This document shows, in pieces, positions 30,470-39,761 of a DNA stretch of 64,000 nt. Source of the DNA: Trichomonas vaginalis G3 (taxonomy: Eukaryota > Parabasalia > Trichomonadida > Trichomonadidae); NCBI RefSeq assembly GCF_026262505.1, contig NC_067206.1:12334205-12398204 (forward strand), given 5' to 3'. The position numbers were made by a program, and so were the translations under genes. Within the stretch, counting starts at the first letter, position 1. Every line of letters begins with the position of its first letter. The notes under the pieces were generated by a model. It was not told the DNA's origin. It saw only the letters and a list, made by a program, of their open reading frames with translations, and made no database searches.

Positions 30470-30600
30470 TTTACTAAAACATATTTCAAACAAAGTTTAT
30501 ATTCTGTTGAAAGTTTTGTATACTCGTTCGAATATTTATACTTAAACTCAACTCCTGGAGTACCTGGTATTTCAATGATGCGGATGTTACCTATTTTCAT
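30466..30600 (-). CDS. Very small protein, 44 aa
   Basis: ATG 30600 overlaps the TGA of the 160-aa gene as ATGA, which suggests coupled expression on one message. The protein (MKIGNIRIIEIPGTPGVEFK, then YKYSNEYTKLSTEYKLCLKY) is basic and beta-like. Its 3' end overlaps the end of the convergent 89-aa gene by 4 bp. Unknown function. Confidence 0.5.
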   Translation of the reverse strand: MKIGNIRIIEIPGTPGVEFKYKYSNEYTKLSTEYKLCLKYVLVN

Positions 30601-31079
30601 GAATGGTGGCGTTTGACCACAGCATTCGATTCAGGGTCGAGATAGTCAATGACACATTGTTTCCCTGTTATTCGTGAGATAACATTTTCAAGGTCCTCCT
30701 TTGTTAGAATTATTTGGTTCTTACTTATAAGATTTGTCAAAAGCTTCTTATCGTCTTTGAGTAAAATTGTTTGGTATAACTGAAGAAGGTAATGGTCTAC
30801 GTTATCTGAAGGATTTGTTTGAACATTTGTGTAAGGATTGTCGTTGGCTTCTCTTGAAAGAATTTGGTCCAGTGGTGGATACTCTAACTTAACATCTGAT
30901 GTAGCGTTAGCGTTTGAAGCTGTGTTTAAATTCACGGATTTCAGCTCTGGTTCTTTTTCTTTCAAACACTCTGAACTATAGTTCTTTATGACAATATTGT
31001 TTGTCGTTCGTGAGTCAACATTTGATGTTGGTTCAATTGGAACATTAACGGCACCAGCTAAGATGGATTTGCTTCTCAT
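30597..31079 (-). CDS. Inner Polinton protein of unknown function, 160 aa
   Basis: ATG 31079. Polar, low-complexity N-terminal half rich in Asn/Ser/Thr, with PPLDQIL and NPYTNVQTNPSDNVDHY, then helices (LLQLYQTILLKDDKKLLTNL; LTKEDLENVISRIT). No family recognised. Divergent from the 133-aa gene with 25 bp between starts; ATGA-coupled to the 44-aa gene. Looks whole. Confidence 0.6.
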   Translation of the reverse strand: MRSKSILAGAVNVPIEPTSNVDSRTTNNIVIKNYSSECLKEKEPELKSVNLNTASNANATSDVKLEYPPLDQILSREANDNPYTNVQTNPSDNVDHYLLQLYQTILLKDDKKLLTNLISKNQIILTKEDLENVISRITGKQCVIDYLDPESNAVVKRHHS

Positions 31080-31104
31080 TTCATATAGAATAAAAACCTT
31101 TTAT

Positions 31105-31506
31105 ATGTATGAAATGAACAATATACTCGACAAGGGTTTGAATGTAAAGCTAACGAATGAAAATATTGTTGAATTCACTGAGACAGGAGCTGTGTATAAA
31201 GATGTAGAACTACTGAACAAAAGAGCTAAGGGAAGAAGCAGGAACATGAACAAAGGGTGGAAGCCTATAAAAATTTATGTCAATGATGGCTCAGGAGGTT
31301 CAAACATAAAGTATGCAGAAAGTTATAGAGTTTATGCTCTCAAAGGTGAAAAGCCTTCATTTAAGAACAGCTATTCTAACGCATATCCTCAAAAGCTAAC
31401 GGATGGGGAAGTGGATGATATGAATGACAGCAAAAATATTAACAGAAATGGCGACAGAGATGCATGGAATTTGTTTACCATCAGTCAATTGAAGGTTAAA
31501 CTTTAA
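31105..31506 (+). CDS. Inner Polinton protein of unknown function, 133 aa
   Basis: ATG 31105. Mixed alpha/beta, basic in the middle (NKRAKGRSRNMNKGWKPIKI) with a Tyr/Ser stretch (YAESYRVYALKGEKPSFKNS) and a polar tail (SKNINRNGDRDAWNLFTIS). No family recognised. Its stop overlaps the stop of the convergent packaging ATPase by 4 bp. Confidence 0.55.
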   Translation: MYEMNNILDKGLNVKLTNENIVEFTETGAVYKDVELLNKRAKGRSRNMNKGWKPIKIYVNDGSGGSNIKYAESYRVYALKGEKPSFKNSYSNAYPQKLTDGEVDDMNDSKNINRNGDRDAWNLFTISQLKVKL

Positions 31507-32390
31507 AACAATGTTGGTCGTTCCCATGGAATATTTTTGACTTTAATGGTATTAGTCATGATATGAATCTCAAGGTATGAACGAGGAGAGATGAGAGACT
31601 TATATGCTTCCCAAATTTCTTCAAAAGGTAATGTTATACCTGACTGTTTCCAAATGAGTTCAATATCATAACGTGAGAAACCTTGAAAGATAACGAAGTC
31701 AGTTATGAGACGTTTTATGTTTAAAGCTAAAAACCTCCATGTTTGCATAAGTATTGCTACAGTTAAGTGGTAATGTCTGACTTTAGTAATGATGTTAGCT
31801 AATGGTGAGTCAGGCTTTGAAACTAAACCTTTACCGGCGAAGTCGTCGCAAACGAGCAGAGTGTTTGATGGATATTTTTTGAAGGGGTATTTTGAAAGTT
31901 TTGACAGAATGTAGTTTGTAAGTCGTTTCATATCGTAAACTCCTGAGTATTGACGTAAGTGGTGTTTGTCAATAATTCTTTCCATCTCCTCAGAAGTCTT
32001 TTGCATTCCTGACTGTATAAATTCAACGATGGCATAATATTTTCTCTTACGTCGAATGTAACGTTGAAGAAATTCAATGAGTTCACTGTCTGGAACTTTA
32101 ACGACAGAGGCTTGAACTTTTGACATAAATGTTTTCGCTGTTGAGTCCATAGAGTCTGAAGTTGCTGATATAATGATTTGGTCATAATATGAGTCATTTC
32201 CTAAACGTTCTGTTATGAGTATATGACGAATGAGGTTAAATGTCTTACCCGAACCCATCTTTCCACAATAGAAATAAACACCATTTGAACAGAATTCATA
32301 ATCTTTGCTGAAAGGAAGAATAAGAGAAGAGTTAAGTTTGTCTGTAGTTTCATTCATGTCTTCATCTACGTCATGTATTAAATGCTTCAT
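31503..32390 (-). CDS. A32-like genome-packaging ATPase, 295 aa
   Basis: ATG 32390. FtsK/HerA-superfamily ATPase of the poxvirus A32/virophage/Polinton type: Walker A GKMGSGKT (about residues 43-50), Walker B LLVCDDF (about residues 180-186), a sensor helix-strand (YHLTVAILMQTWRFL) and a C-terminal FSRYDIELIWKQSGI. It would pump the element DNA into capsids. Length is usual for the family and it looks whole. Its counterpart in the outer element is the gene this element landed in. Confidence 0.9.
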   Translation of the reverse strand: MKHLIHDVDEDMNETTDKLNSSLILPFSKDYEFCSNGVYFYCGKMGSGKTFNLIRHILITERLGNDSYYDQIIISATSDSMDSTAKTFMSKVQASVVKVPDSELIEFLQRYIRRKRKYYAIVEFIQSGMQKTSEEMERIIDKHHLRQYSGVYDMKRLTNYILSKLSKYPFKKYPSNTLLVCDDFAGKGLVSKPDSPLANIITKVRHYHLTVAILMQTWRFLALNIKRLITDFVIFQGFSRYDIELIWKQSGITLPFEEIWEAYKSLISPRSYLEIHIMTNTIKVKNIPWERPTLF

Positions 32391-32406
32391 TTTATCTCCA
32401 TTAAAA

Positions 32407-33287
32407 ATGCAAGTCAGAAATATTCAGAACATAGCACCGAGTCTAACTGACAAGAGTATAAAGATATACTATGAACACGTTATGATGAAACCTACCAAAA
32501 TTCAAGAAAGTCAGTATACTTATGAATATCCAAGACACTGGGTAGAGTATGTAGGAGGTGAGAAAGCTATTGAAATAAGACAAGTTAGAAGTATTCCAGC
32601 AGGAAGAACAATATTATTGAAGAACTTTAATGTTTTGAGATATAATGATGAAACAAAGAAGCAAGATAGTTTCCCTGTTGCTGTGTATGTGAACCTAGAC
32701 ACAGGAGATGACATGAAAGTTTTTAACACAAAGCTTCAAACGGTAGTGAGAGAACAACTGACTGCGGAAGGCATCCATTACCTTCAGAAGTTACCATAGC
32801 ATATAATTTTGAAACAAACTCAATAGATTTTAAAGTCATCTCTGCAAAGAAGTCAGGTTTTACATTTAATGAAGCAGATGTATATTCGAATGAAAACTTC
32901 AAAGCTATTGCATGGTTAGATAATGACGATTGCTTTAAGAAAATATTTAAATTCAGTGACTCAAAGATGTCAATAGATGACCTTCGTGGAATGTTACCAT
33001 CGACGTTTACAGTAGAAGGTTCAGCAGGATTGCTTACAAGATTGTCAATTGGTGGTATTTGGTCTCGTGAGAACATTGTTATAAAATCCAGTATAAGTGA
33101 ATTTGCTGAAGAATCTATATTATGTCTTTCAAACTATATGTATTCGCCGCCGAAGCATTATAGTATAACAAACTTTGTCAGTAAGTTTAACATAAGACTT
33201 GTCGAACCTTCTTCAATGAAAGATGTTGTGCTACCTAAAGATGGAAAGGATGGACTCATTATTGAGATGATTTTAATAGCATATTAA
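32407..33287 (+). pseudogene. Minor-capsid-like protein gene, broken
   Basis: ATG 32407, divergent from the ATPase with 16 bp between starts. Beta-rich protein with TYEYPRHWVEYVGGEKAIEI near the N-terminus, like VTFKFPTDWIVNINEEKYIG at 16914, and a C-terminal domain ending LPKDGKDGLIIEMILIAY. Probably one of several jelly-roll minor capsid or penton proteins. About one break. The next gene starts at the base after its stop. Confidence 0.5.
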
Positions 33288-33515
33288 ATGAGCTTGTTCT
33301 TGAAGGTCATTCATGATGAAATAACTGTTGTAGAAGATGTTAGCAATTGTTCAGACATTTTGAAGCGTATAGATGATGATATAAGAAAGAAGTTAGATAG
33401 ACCGCAAAGCGGTGAGGGCAAAGCCCGTGAGAACGCTTATGTTTCATTGACTTTCTCCAGTAACGAGAACTTTTATGAGATAATATTGAAGAGAGATGAT
33501 TTTAATATGGGGTAA
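33288..33515 (+). CDS. Small protein, 75 aa, carrying a GC mini-element
   Basis: ATG 33288 directly follows the TAA of the previous gene, and its own TAA is directly followed by the next ATG (TAAATG). Helix-strand protein (SDILKRIDDDIRKKLD; YVSLTFSSNENFYEIILKRD). Between them RPQSGEGKAREN is encoded by a GC-rich double hairpin. Removing the mini-element would leave a plain helix-strand protein. Function unknown. Confidence 0.6.
   Translation: MSLFLKVIHDEITVVEDVSNCSDILKRIDDDIRKKLDRPQSGEGKARENAYVSLTFSSNENFYEIILKRDDFNMG
33401..33426 (+). repeat. GC-rich double-hairpin mini-element (in gene)
   Basis: Perfect hairpins ACCGCAAAGCGGT (33401-33413) and GGGCAAAGCCC (33416-33426). Compared with 21443-21468 (GCCGCAACGCGGC and GGACGAAGTCC on the minus strand) the differences are paired changes that keep the stems. 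Confidence 0.75.
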
Positions 33516-33680
33516 ATGGTAGCTTGGGCAGCTTTAGGCGCAATGGGAACAAAAGCATTAGCATTTGGAGCAAAAGCACTTGGAGCTTATGACGCAGTAA
33601 ATAAAATGAGTGGAGGAAGGGTTTCGAAGACATTAGATGCAAATAAAGGAAGATTGGAGGCTGGGTTGCAAAGAAGTTAA
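33516..33680 (+). CDS. Small Gly/Ala-rich hydrophobic protein, 54 aa
   Basis: ATG 33516, no gap after the 75-aa gene. Sequence MVAWAALGAMGTKALAFGAK continues as ALGAYDAVNKMSGGRVSKTL and a basic end. The composition matches small membrane-active or cement peptides of adenovirus-like virions, and it is the likely counterpart of the 78-aa protein at 10111 in the outer element. Inference from composition only. Confidence 0.55.
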   Translation: MVAWAALGAMGTKALAFGAKALGAYDAVNKMSGGRVSKTLDANKGRLEAGLQRS

Positions 33681-33691
33681 GATTAAATAAA

Positions 33692-34042
33692 ATGGGGCTC
33701 ATAAATAAAGCATCCAATTTGGTTGCGACTGAGTCAGAAAATGCTTTAGGAAAGGACGATGAGTTTGCAAAACACGCAAAAGACTTTAATGACCAGATGA
33801 AAGGTGAAACAATGCATTTAAATAGAGTCGATGGAACTAAAGAAAATGTTTCTTCTCCACCAGTAGTTCTTCCGTATGGTCCCTATGGAATGTATGGAAA
33901 CCCTTACGAAAGACCATTTGACCCATTGACTGGTGGAAGTAACTGGTATCATTACGGCCGAAGAAGAAAGACAGTCAAGTTGGAGACAGACGTAAAGAAA
34001 GCAACTAAAAAGAAACCAAGGAAGAGAGTTATAAAGCAATGA
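33692..34042 (+). CDS. Small virion-like protein with basic tail, 116 aa
   Basis: ATG 33692. Polar N-terminal helix, a Tyr/Gly/Pro segment (VVLPYGPYGMYGNPYERPFD) and a strongly basic C-terminus (GRRRKTVKLE, KKATKKKPRKRVIKQ) that could bind DNA or act as a nuclear signal, much like adenovirus core proteins in layout. The last 8 or so codons lie within the right TIR. Function inferred from composition. Confidence 0.55.
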   Translation: MGLINKASNLVATESENALGKDDEFAKHAKDFNDQMKGETMHLNRVDGTKENVSSPPVVLPYGPYGMYGNPYERPFDPLTGGSNWYHYGRRRKTVKLETDVKKATKKKPRKRVIKQ

Positions 34043-34198
34043 ATTCAACAGGGTTAGAAATGAGGTGAAAAAAGAGGTGAGATCTCACCACTTCACCTAA
34101 ATTTATTTTTGTGCTATGTTTTCATACGCGTGAGGGTGGTGATATCATTATTTTTAAGTTTATTTTTTATTTTACTGAAAATTTTTATTTGGATGTAA

Positions 34199-34483
34199 AT
34201 GACAGAACAAAAGCAACTCATTCGAATTCCACAGTATAACAAACATACATTTAAACATTTATTCTTCCTTCCTGAGCATAACATGTTCTTTCAAATACAT
34301 CCGAGACCAGTTGACTTTTCATTGACTGTGTATAAAGATAGAAATAGTTATATCATTAAACCATACGATGACGAAGGTAAGTTATGTAAATTGTACGTTA
34401 AGAAGTTAGAGAAAGTTTATGGCTTCAAGTATGACTACAATAGGGTTAACACTGATGATGAAGATATTGAGGAAAATTTATGA
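34199..34483 (+). CDS. TIR-borne protein, 94 aa, right copy
   Basis: Protein identical to the left copy (13348-13632), same leader, also facing outward. Unknown function. Two doses at the two termini suggest selection on dosage or simply capture by TIR growth. Confidence 0.7.
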   Translation: MTEQKQLIRIPQYNKHTFKHLFFLPEHNMFFQIHPRPVDFSLTVYKDRNSYIIKPYDDEGKLCKLYVKKLEKVYGFKYDYNRVNTDDEDIEENL

Positions 34484-34660
34484 GAACATTAGTGAAGTCG
34501 TTAGTGAGAACGATAGTGAGAACGTTTATTTTTTACATTAGTGAGTTCGTTAGTGAGGTGAAGTGGTTGGCGGTTTTGTAAATATTTAAGGTTAAATTAG
34601 TGTTGTCGTTTGTGTTTGTGTTGTAAAATATACGTTAACGGTTTTGTAAAGTGTCAAAAC

Positions 34661-34707
34661 GTTATGTTGGGTAAGGTGGAACGCAGTGCCGCCGTACCCA
34701 ACATAAC
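34661..34707. repeat. Terminal hairpin, right tip of the inner Polinton
   Basis: Mirror copy of 13124-13170 with the same 13-bp stem and GC-rich loop. Confidence 0.75.
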
Positions 34708-34717
34708 CATACTAACT

Positions 34718-34722
34718 GATTT
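34718..34722. repeat. Target-site duplication of the inner Polinton, right copy
   Basis: GATTT directly after the right TIR; matches 13109-13113. The sixth duplicated base is ambiguous because it overlaps the TIR tip. Confidence 0.85.
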
Positions 34723-34790
34723 AAATAAAGGAAGTGTTAAATTTGATTAACTTTTTATAATTAATTTTTATTTTTTATTTATAATTAAAC

Positions 34791-35690
34791 ATGACAGAAA
34801 TAGCAAATCTTCTACAGGTTCCATTAAATAAAGGGACAAACAAAAAGGGTGTATATAATAGAACTATGAAAGTTCCAGACGGAATGAAAGAATTAGTCCA
34901 CATTGTTGCCGGTCTTCAAAAGGATGTTAAACAAATGAGAAACGTTTTAACATTACCAGAAGCTCAAGCATATGCCAAACGTCATGGACCAAATTGGGAA
35001 GCACGCGAAGCAGACATTACGGGTCCAAATGGAAAACCCGATGGTATAAATGAAGTTTTCGTTACTGATGGTCAAGGTAATATTAAAGTCATAAATGGTT
35101 ATAAATTAACTATGTCTGATTATCCTAAACGTAAAGCATATAATGAACGTTATCCTATACAATTTGATGAAAATGGAAAAGCTGTTAAACAATACATTGG
35201 AGAAGGTGAAAATGGTCCAATTAATTCATACCGTCATAATCCATATTCTTATTTCAATGAAGAATTAAATGCTATTCAAGAGGGACCGGATGGATTACCA
35301 CGATATTCTAACCAGTTTGATGGTCAATATGCAAATATTAGACCTGAAATTCCAGCTAAGAAATTCTTTAAAGTTGCTTTATTCGATCCAGTGTTCAATG
35401 AACAGAAAGAAGCAATGAAAGCAGAATTTAAACCAATTCAAGTGGCAAGAATTTCTTCATCTTCACTTTCAGAAGCGTTCAAGGAATTGATAAAGAAATC
35501 ACTTTATTCTCAACAAGGTTATAACTTTGATTTAATTAAAGAAAGTGATAGACGTAAATTAGAAAAATCAGATGGTTTTAAGAATGCATGTAATGAAATG
35601 ATTAAAGATATTGTAAATGATAAAATAAGACTGGAAGAAACTCAAAGCAATATCAATAACATAATTGGTGCAGTTACAAAGAAAGTATAA
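34791..35690 (+). CDS. Outer Polinton conserved protein, 299 aa
   Basis: ATG 34791 after AATTTTTATTTTTTATTTATAA. The segment around residues 75-125 ([20 protein letters not shown], then [20 protein letters not shown]) is a pattern I associate with a conserved protein of unknown function in Polintons, Polinton-like viruses and some large DNA viruses. The C-terminal half is helical ([35 protein letters not shown]). Looks whole. It follows the packaging ATPase, so a virion or assembly role is likely. I did not find a relative in the inner element. Confidence 0.6.
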   Translation: MTEIANLLQVPLNKGTNKKGVYNRTMKVPDGMKELVHIVAGLQKDVKQMRNVLTLPEAQAYAKRHGPNWEAREADITGPNGKPDGINEVFVTDGQGNIKVINGYKLTMSDYPKRKAYNERYPIQFDENGKAVKQYIGEGENGPINSYRHNPYSYFNEELNAIQEGPDGLPRYSNQFDGQYANIRPEIPAKKFFKVALFDPVFNEQKEAMKAEFKPIQVARISSSSLSEAFKELIKKSLYSQQGYNFDLIKESDRRKLEKSDGFKNACNEMIKDIVNDKIRLEETQSNINNIIGAVTKKV

Positions 35691-35774
35691 GCAAACAATG
35701 ATGAACCTTGGGATATTACCGTAACAACTAAATAAAACTTTAAATATATTTTTCTTTTTTTTATTCAATTATAA

Positions 35775-36442
35775 ATGAGAAGACGTTTCACAAGTCAAAA
35801 GAACACAAACGCAAAAGCAGAGATTACGGTTGGTTATAACGTAAATGATGATAAATCACGAATTATTCAAAATGTTAAAGTTAATGTTAGCCCTGAATTA
35901 ACTCGTGACTTACCGAAAAAGGAGGAGGAGCAAAATAAAGAAGATGGAGACCCAATCATTTATCTGAACCCGGTAAAGAACCTGTTGAAATTCCCACTTA
36001 TCCAACATACCCCCCACCTCTTTCATCAAACATCGAGAACCCAGGAATCTACGATTCCAGTCGCAATGCGCCATATAAAATAGACATTAATTCTGAATTA
36101 ATGAAAATTTACCGTGATATAATAATTAATAATTATGATTCAATAATAAATTTAATTGACCAATCGGGTTTAATTATTTTACCTTATGAATCATTAATTC
36201 ACATTATCGCCATTCTTTGTGATGTTCAAGATTCAGACGTTAAGATTCAATTTTTCATAGATGATGAGGTTTCATGCTGCGGAACAGTTGCAAAAATAAA
36301 TCCTATAAAGGATATTAGCACAATTAAGATATCAAAGAATGGAACAACAACTGAACTTCATTTAACATATAATGATATTTATAATAAAATAGTTGATGAA
36401 TATAAAATATCACTTGAAAAATTCTTTGTTAAGGCTATTTAA
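35775..36442 (+). pseudogene. Outer Polinton unknown gene, broken
   Basis: ATG 35775 after TATTTTTCTTTTTTTATTCA. Basic N-terminus (MRRRFTSQKNTNAKAEITVG), acidic Glu/Lys middle, Pro-rich stretch, and a C-terminal domain with helices and strands (NLIDQSGLIILPYESLIHII; DVKIQFFIDDEVSCCG). No family recognised. Appears to have one break. Its end overlaps the convergent 159-aa gene by 4 bp. Confidence 0.5.
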
Positions 36443-36918
36443 TATTCAAGCATTAACATTATCGAATAATAATCCTTTGAATCATAATCAATAATAATTG
36501 ACCTTTCACCGGTTTCTATCGTTTGTTTTATTTCTTTTTGTTCCCCACTATCTGGATCGGTCATTGTAATTGTTTTTGTTATAGTATCAGCTTTATCTTT
36601 AACTTCAATCTTTTTTCCATCGGGATATTTAAACCAAAATTCCAAAAATTCGATATTGTCAATCTGTTCATATTTTAATCTATCAATTACATTTTTAATA
36701 CCATCTGAAAATCTTATGAAATGGTCATTATATGGATTTGATTGAACTAAATTTGAATGAAGTGAAATATAACCCGATGATGAATATGACATCGACTCAT
36801 ATTTTCTGAAAACACTAAAATTTATAACATGAATGAATTTCTTATTCGTTGAATTTATGAATTCTTGAGGTAATCTTATTCTAGTTTTATTTATCACTGG
36901 AAAATAACGCTTTACCAT
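36439..36918 (-). CDS. Outer Polinton protein, 159 aa
   Basis: ATG 36918 (upstream in-frame codons lack an ATG). Beta-rich: TRIRLPQEFINSTNKKFIHV, INFSVFRKYESMSYSSSGYI, then DNIEFLEFWFKYPDGKKIEV and a C-terminal hairpin region. The pattern of a first strand followed by INFSV and SDYIS-like segments fits a small jelly-roll minor virion protein. Divergent from the 236-aa gene with 19 bp between starts, sharing one promoter. Confidence 0.5.
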   Translation of the reverse strand: MVKRYFPVINKTRIRLPQEFINSTNKKFIHVINFSVFRKYESMSYSSSGYISLHSNLVQSNPYNDHFIRFSDGIKNVIDRLKYEQIDNIEFLEFWFKYPDGKKIEVKDKADTITKTITMTDPDSGEQKEIKQTIETGERSIIIDYDSKDYYSIMLMLEY

Positions 36919-36937
36919 ATTTTTAATCGTAATAAAA

Positions 36938-37648
36938 ATGTCAATTATCAATATTATTTCGAATAATAACTGTGAATTAAATTTAACAGTTAGCGGAATT
37001 TATAATGTTACTCTCGTTTCTGTGAGTGGTAAATTTAATCCCATTCTTTTAGACCCTTCAGATTATATATCATTTATTAAAGATGACTATGAAAAAACGT
37101 ATGATATGTATATAAATAATGTGATAGCGAAATGGGATATTAACATGATTTTAAGTTATTTAAATGAATCATTTATCGTATGGTATGAAGAAAATTTTAA
37201 ATCAAAACCTGATAAACTTTTTGAACTTGATGAAATAAATAACCTTATTAAATTTCCGCTGAAAATTAAATTTTGTACTCCTCATCTTCGTTCATTGTTG
37301 GGGATATTAAATTTTGAAAAAGATGTTGGGGATGTTTTGTATTCTGACACTGGTTCCAATTTCATTTTAATCAAATGTGATAAAGTTAATACCCCAATGA
37401 GATTTTCACATCAAACATTAGACCCTAACTCTTACCCATCAATACAAAACATTTTATCCATCAACTTAAACACATTTTCTTTATCATATCCGTTTCAATT
37501 ATCCGGGAATTCATTTATTCTTCATTCAAAAGATTTATCAAATATTAAATTTAGAATAACTGACCTATTTGATTGTGATTTAGAATTCATGAATGAAATA
37601 TTATGGCAATTTCAAATAGAAAAAATAGGTGATGAGATAACAGATTAA
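36938..37648 (+). CDS. Minor virion protein (penton-like), 236 aa
   Basis: ATG 36938. N-terminal part (NLTVSGIYNVTLVSVSGKFN), middle with LKIKFCTPHLRSLLGILNFE, and the C-terminal structural-protein signature LSNIKFRITDLFDCDLEFMN followed by EILWQFQIEKI. The same end pattern is in the inner gene at 29464-30239, and both sit beside a fibre gene. Inferred role: vertex or fibre-anchoring protein. Looks whole. Confidence 0.6.
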   Translation: MSIINIISNNNCELNLTVSGIYNVTLVSVSGKFNPILLDPSDYISFIKDDYEKTYDMYINNVIAKWDINMILSYLNESFIVWYEENFKSKPDKLFELDEINNLIKFPLKIKFCTPHLRSLLGILNFEKDVGDVLYSDTGSNFILIKCDKVNTPMRFSHQTLDPNSYPSIQNILSINLNTFSLSYPFQLSGNSFILHSKDLSNIKFRITDLFDCDLEFMNEILWQFQIEKIGDEITD

Positions 37649-37672
37649 ATATTTATTTTTAAATCATAATAA

Positions 37673-39761
37673 ATGATTAAACAACAGCAACCACAGCAAC
37701 TTAAGGCACAAAGCACCCAGGTCCCTCAGACCATTACATACGCCATATATGCATATAATTCAAAGACGGCAGAACAAACGCAAAGGTTGAAATATGGAGA
37801 TTTGGAGATAGTATTGAAAAATGACCATTTCGAATTCGTTTGCAAAGGTGGTGCAGTGATATCAAATATAAAAGAAATTTTATTTATGAATTCTAAAATT
37901 AAAGGTATAACGGATGATATAACATCAATTCCACCAGAAGAACAAAGATATTACGCATTAAATGCATTTCCTAAAGTTTTGAAGATTGGAAGATTTAATT
38001 TAAATGAGGAATTCATAAAAGGTTTCCTAAATGACATAATGAAGAAAGCAGATAAGGAATATGTTGCTGCTGTGTTAGAGAAGAAAGCAGATAAAACTTA
38101 TGTTAATGAAAAAGATAATGAAATTAAAGAAATGGTTGAATGGTATCATGAATGGACATCAAAGATTTTAAAACTAAAGCCGATACAGGATGGGTTTCAG
38201 GATGTTTAGACCTTAAAGCGGATAAAACTTATGTTAACGATGAGTTAGAGAAGAAAGCAGATAAGGAATATGTTGCTGCTGTGTTAGAGAAGAAAGCAGA
38301 TAAAACTTATGTTAATGAAGAAATAAAACAATCAGAGGTCTATTTTACTCCGCCATTTTTAAATTTTATGAAATCATCAGATAAAACCTTTGATATAGAT
38401 TCCTTTGAATGGATATGTTTCGATGGAGTGACCATGTATTTATTTTATACAGATGGAGTGCTTTATTATTTTAAAACAAATGATTTTAAAAACTATGAAT
38501 CATTTACTCCATCTGTTTTGAATCCTGATACACGAAAGCCAATCATTAATCCAATAATTTTATATGTTGAATATAATAACGGTAAATTTATGGGAATGAT
38601 AACGGTTGAAGATGATTTTTGCCCTTGTTATTCATTCGATTATATCCAATGGTTCAAATGTAATTTAAATCAAGATGCTAAATTTAAATATCCAAATAAT
38701 CCTATTAGATGTGTTAATAATAAATGGGTACTAATTTATGAAGTCAATCAAATTTTCATTAGTGAGGATGGGATAAATTATTATATGTTTAGTATGATGT
38801 CATCAGATTTGAAAATTGATTATACAAGTAGTGGTATTACATTAACAACATGTATTTTATCCTACAAAATGATAAAATTTATAGATCATCTTCAATATCA
38901 CAAGGTCAATTTGAACAAATTTTTCAAGCTGATGGAGACATTGAAGCTTTATGTTATGGATCAAATGTTTATGTTCTCGTTTCAGGTGAAATGGTCTATT
39001 CATATCCTGTAAGTTATAACAGACATATTTATTTATCACAGGATTTATCAAATTGGGAATTGGTTTATTCATTCACTCCAAAATTTACTCAAAATTATAG
39101 ATTTACAAATTTATTTTATATTGATGGGTATTTCATTGCTTTAGGATGTGGTGATTTAGTAAATATCAGTAGTGATGGAAGAAACTGGTCTGAAATCACA
39201 AAATTTCAAGATGTTAGAAAAGCAATTTTCAAAAATAATACGTTAATATTGATAACAAGACCAGTTTTAAATACTCACCCAAATTCAATATTATATAATA
39301 AATTCAATATTCATAATGGATTAAATACAATTCTTGAGATGATTTACCCCATTGGTTCTATTTATACGTCAATGAACTCAACAAATCCTTCAGAAGTTTT
39401 AGGTTTCGGTATGTGGGAACAGATTGTAGATAAATTCCTCTATTGTGCGAACTCTTCAAAGCAAACAGGAGGTTCGAAGAAAATTACTGAAGCAAACCTT
39501 CCACCGCACACTCATACAGGAACTACAAACTTTTCTGGTGACCATAGTCACTCATTAAGAGACCATCCATTATACAACTCAGAATATTATGCTGGCAATG
39601 ACGTTTTATCTCCAGATTATAACCATTCAGCAAAAAAGACTTTTCGACCAACTGAACCAGGAGGAAATCATTCACATACTTTCACAACAAATCCAACAGG
39701 CTTGGGTAAAGATTATATGCCACCATTTATGACTGTATTCGCATGGTACCGCATTTATTGA
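37673..39761 (+). pseudogene. Outer Polinton fibre gene with gp10-type knob, broken
   Basis: ATG 37673 after TTTATTTTTAAATCATAATA. N-terminal anchor (TITYAIYAYNSKTAEQTQRL) like the inner fibre; shaft with KKADKEYVAAVLEKKADKTY repeats and a WD/kelch-like section with repeated FxSxDGxNW-type turns (VNISSDGRNWSEITKFQ). C-terminal His-rich knob nearly identical to the inner fibre at its start (GSIYTSMNSTNPSEVLGFGM) and in its LPPHTHTGTTN core. Broken in about two places. It has no collagen segment. Confidence 0.8.

Larger units (their letters stand above)
13114..34717. mobile_element. Inner Polinton/Maverick, 21.6 kb, nested in the outer one
   Basis: Starts AGTTAGTATGG and ends CCATACTAACT (one base uncertain), with inverted repeats of about 700 bp. 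Parts: a TIR-borne 94-aa gene at each end, capsid, PolB, MSV199 and KilA-N regulators, integrase, collagen/gp10 fibre, packaging ATPase, three minor-capsid-like genes and several small virion-like genes. Capsid, ATPase, integrase, fibre and most small genes look whole. PolB and about four minor genes are broken, roughly eight to ten breaks. The TIRs differ at only about two sites in 700 bp, so the insertion is young and younger than the outer one. Confidence 0.95.
34018..34717 (-). repeat. Right TIR of the inner Polinton, about 700 bp
   Basis: Inverted copy of 13114-13814. It carries the second 94-aa gene and the last codons of the 116-aa gene. Confidence 0.95.

Noticed and set aside
30597-31079. 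160-aa gene as a Polinton maturation protease
   Set aside because: No His/Cys adenain-type motifs visible; left as unknown.
13114-34717. Inner element as a simple internal duplication of the outer one
   Set aside because: Its polymerase, integrase, TIRs and capsid are too different; only the KilA-N gene, the fibre knob and small repeats are close.
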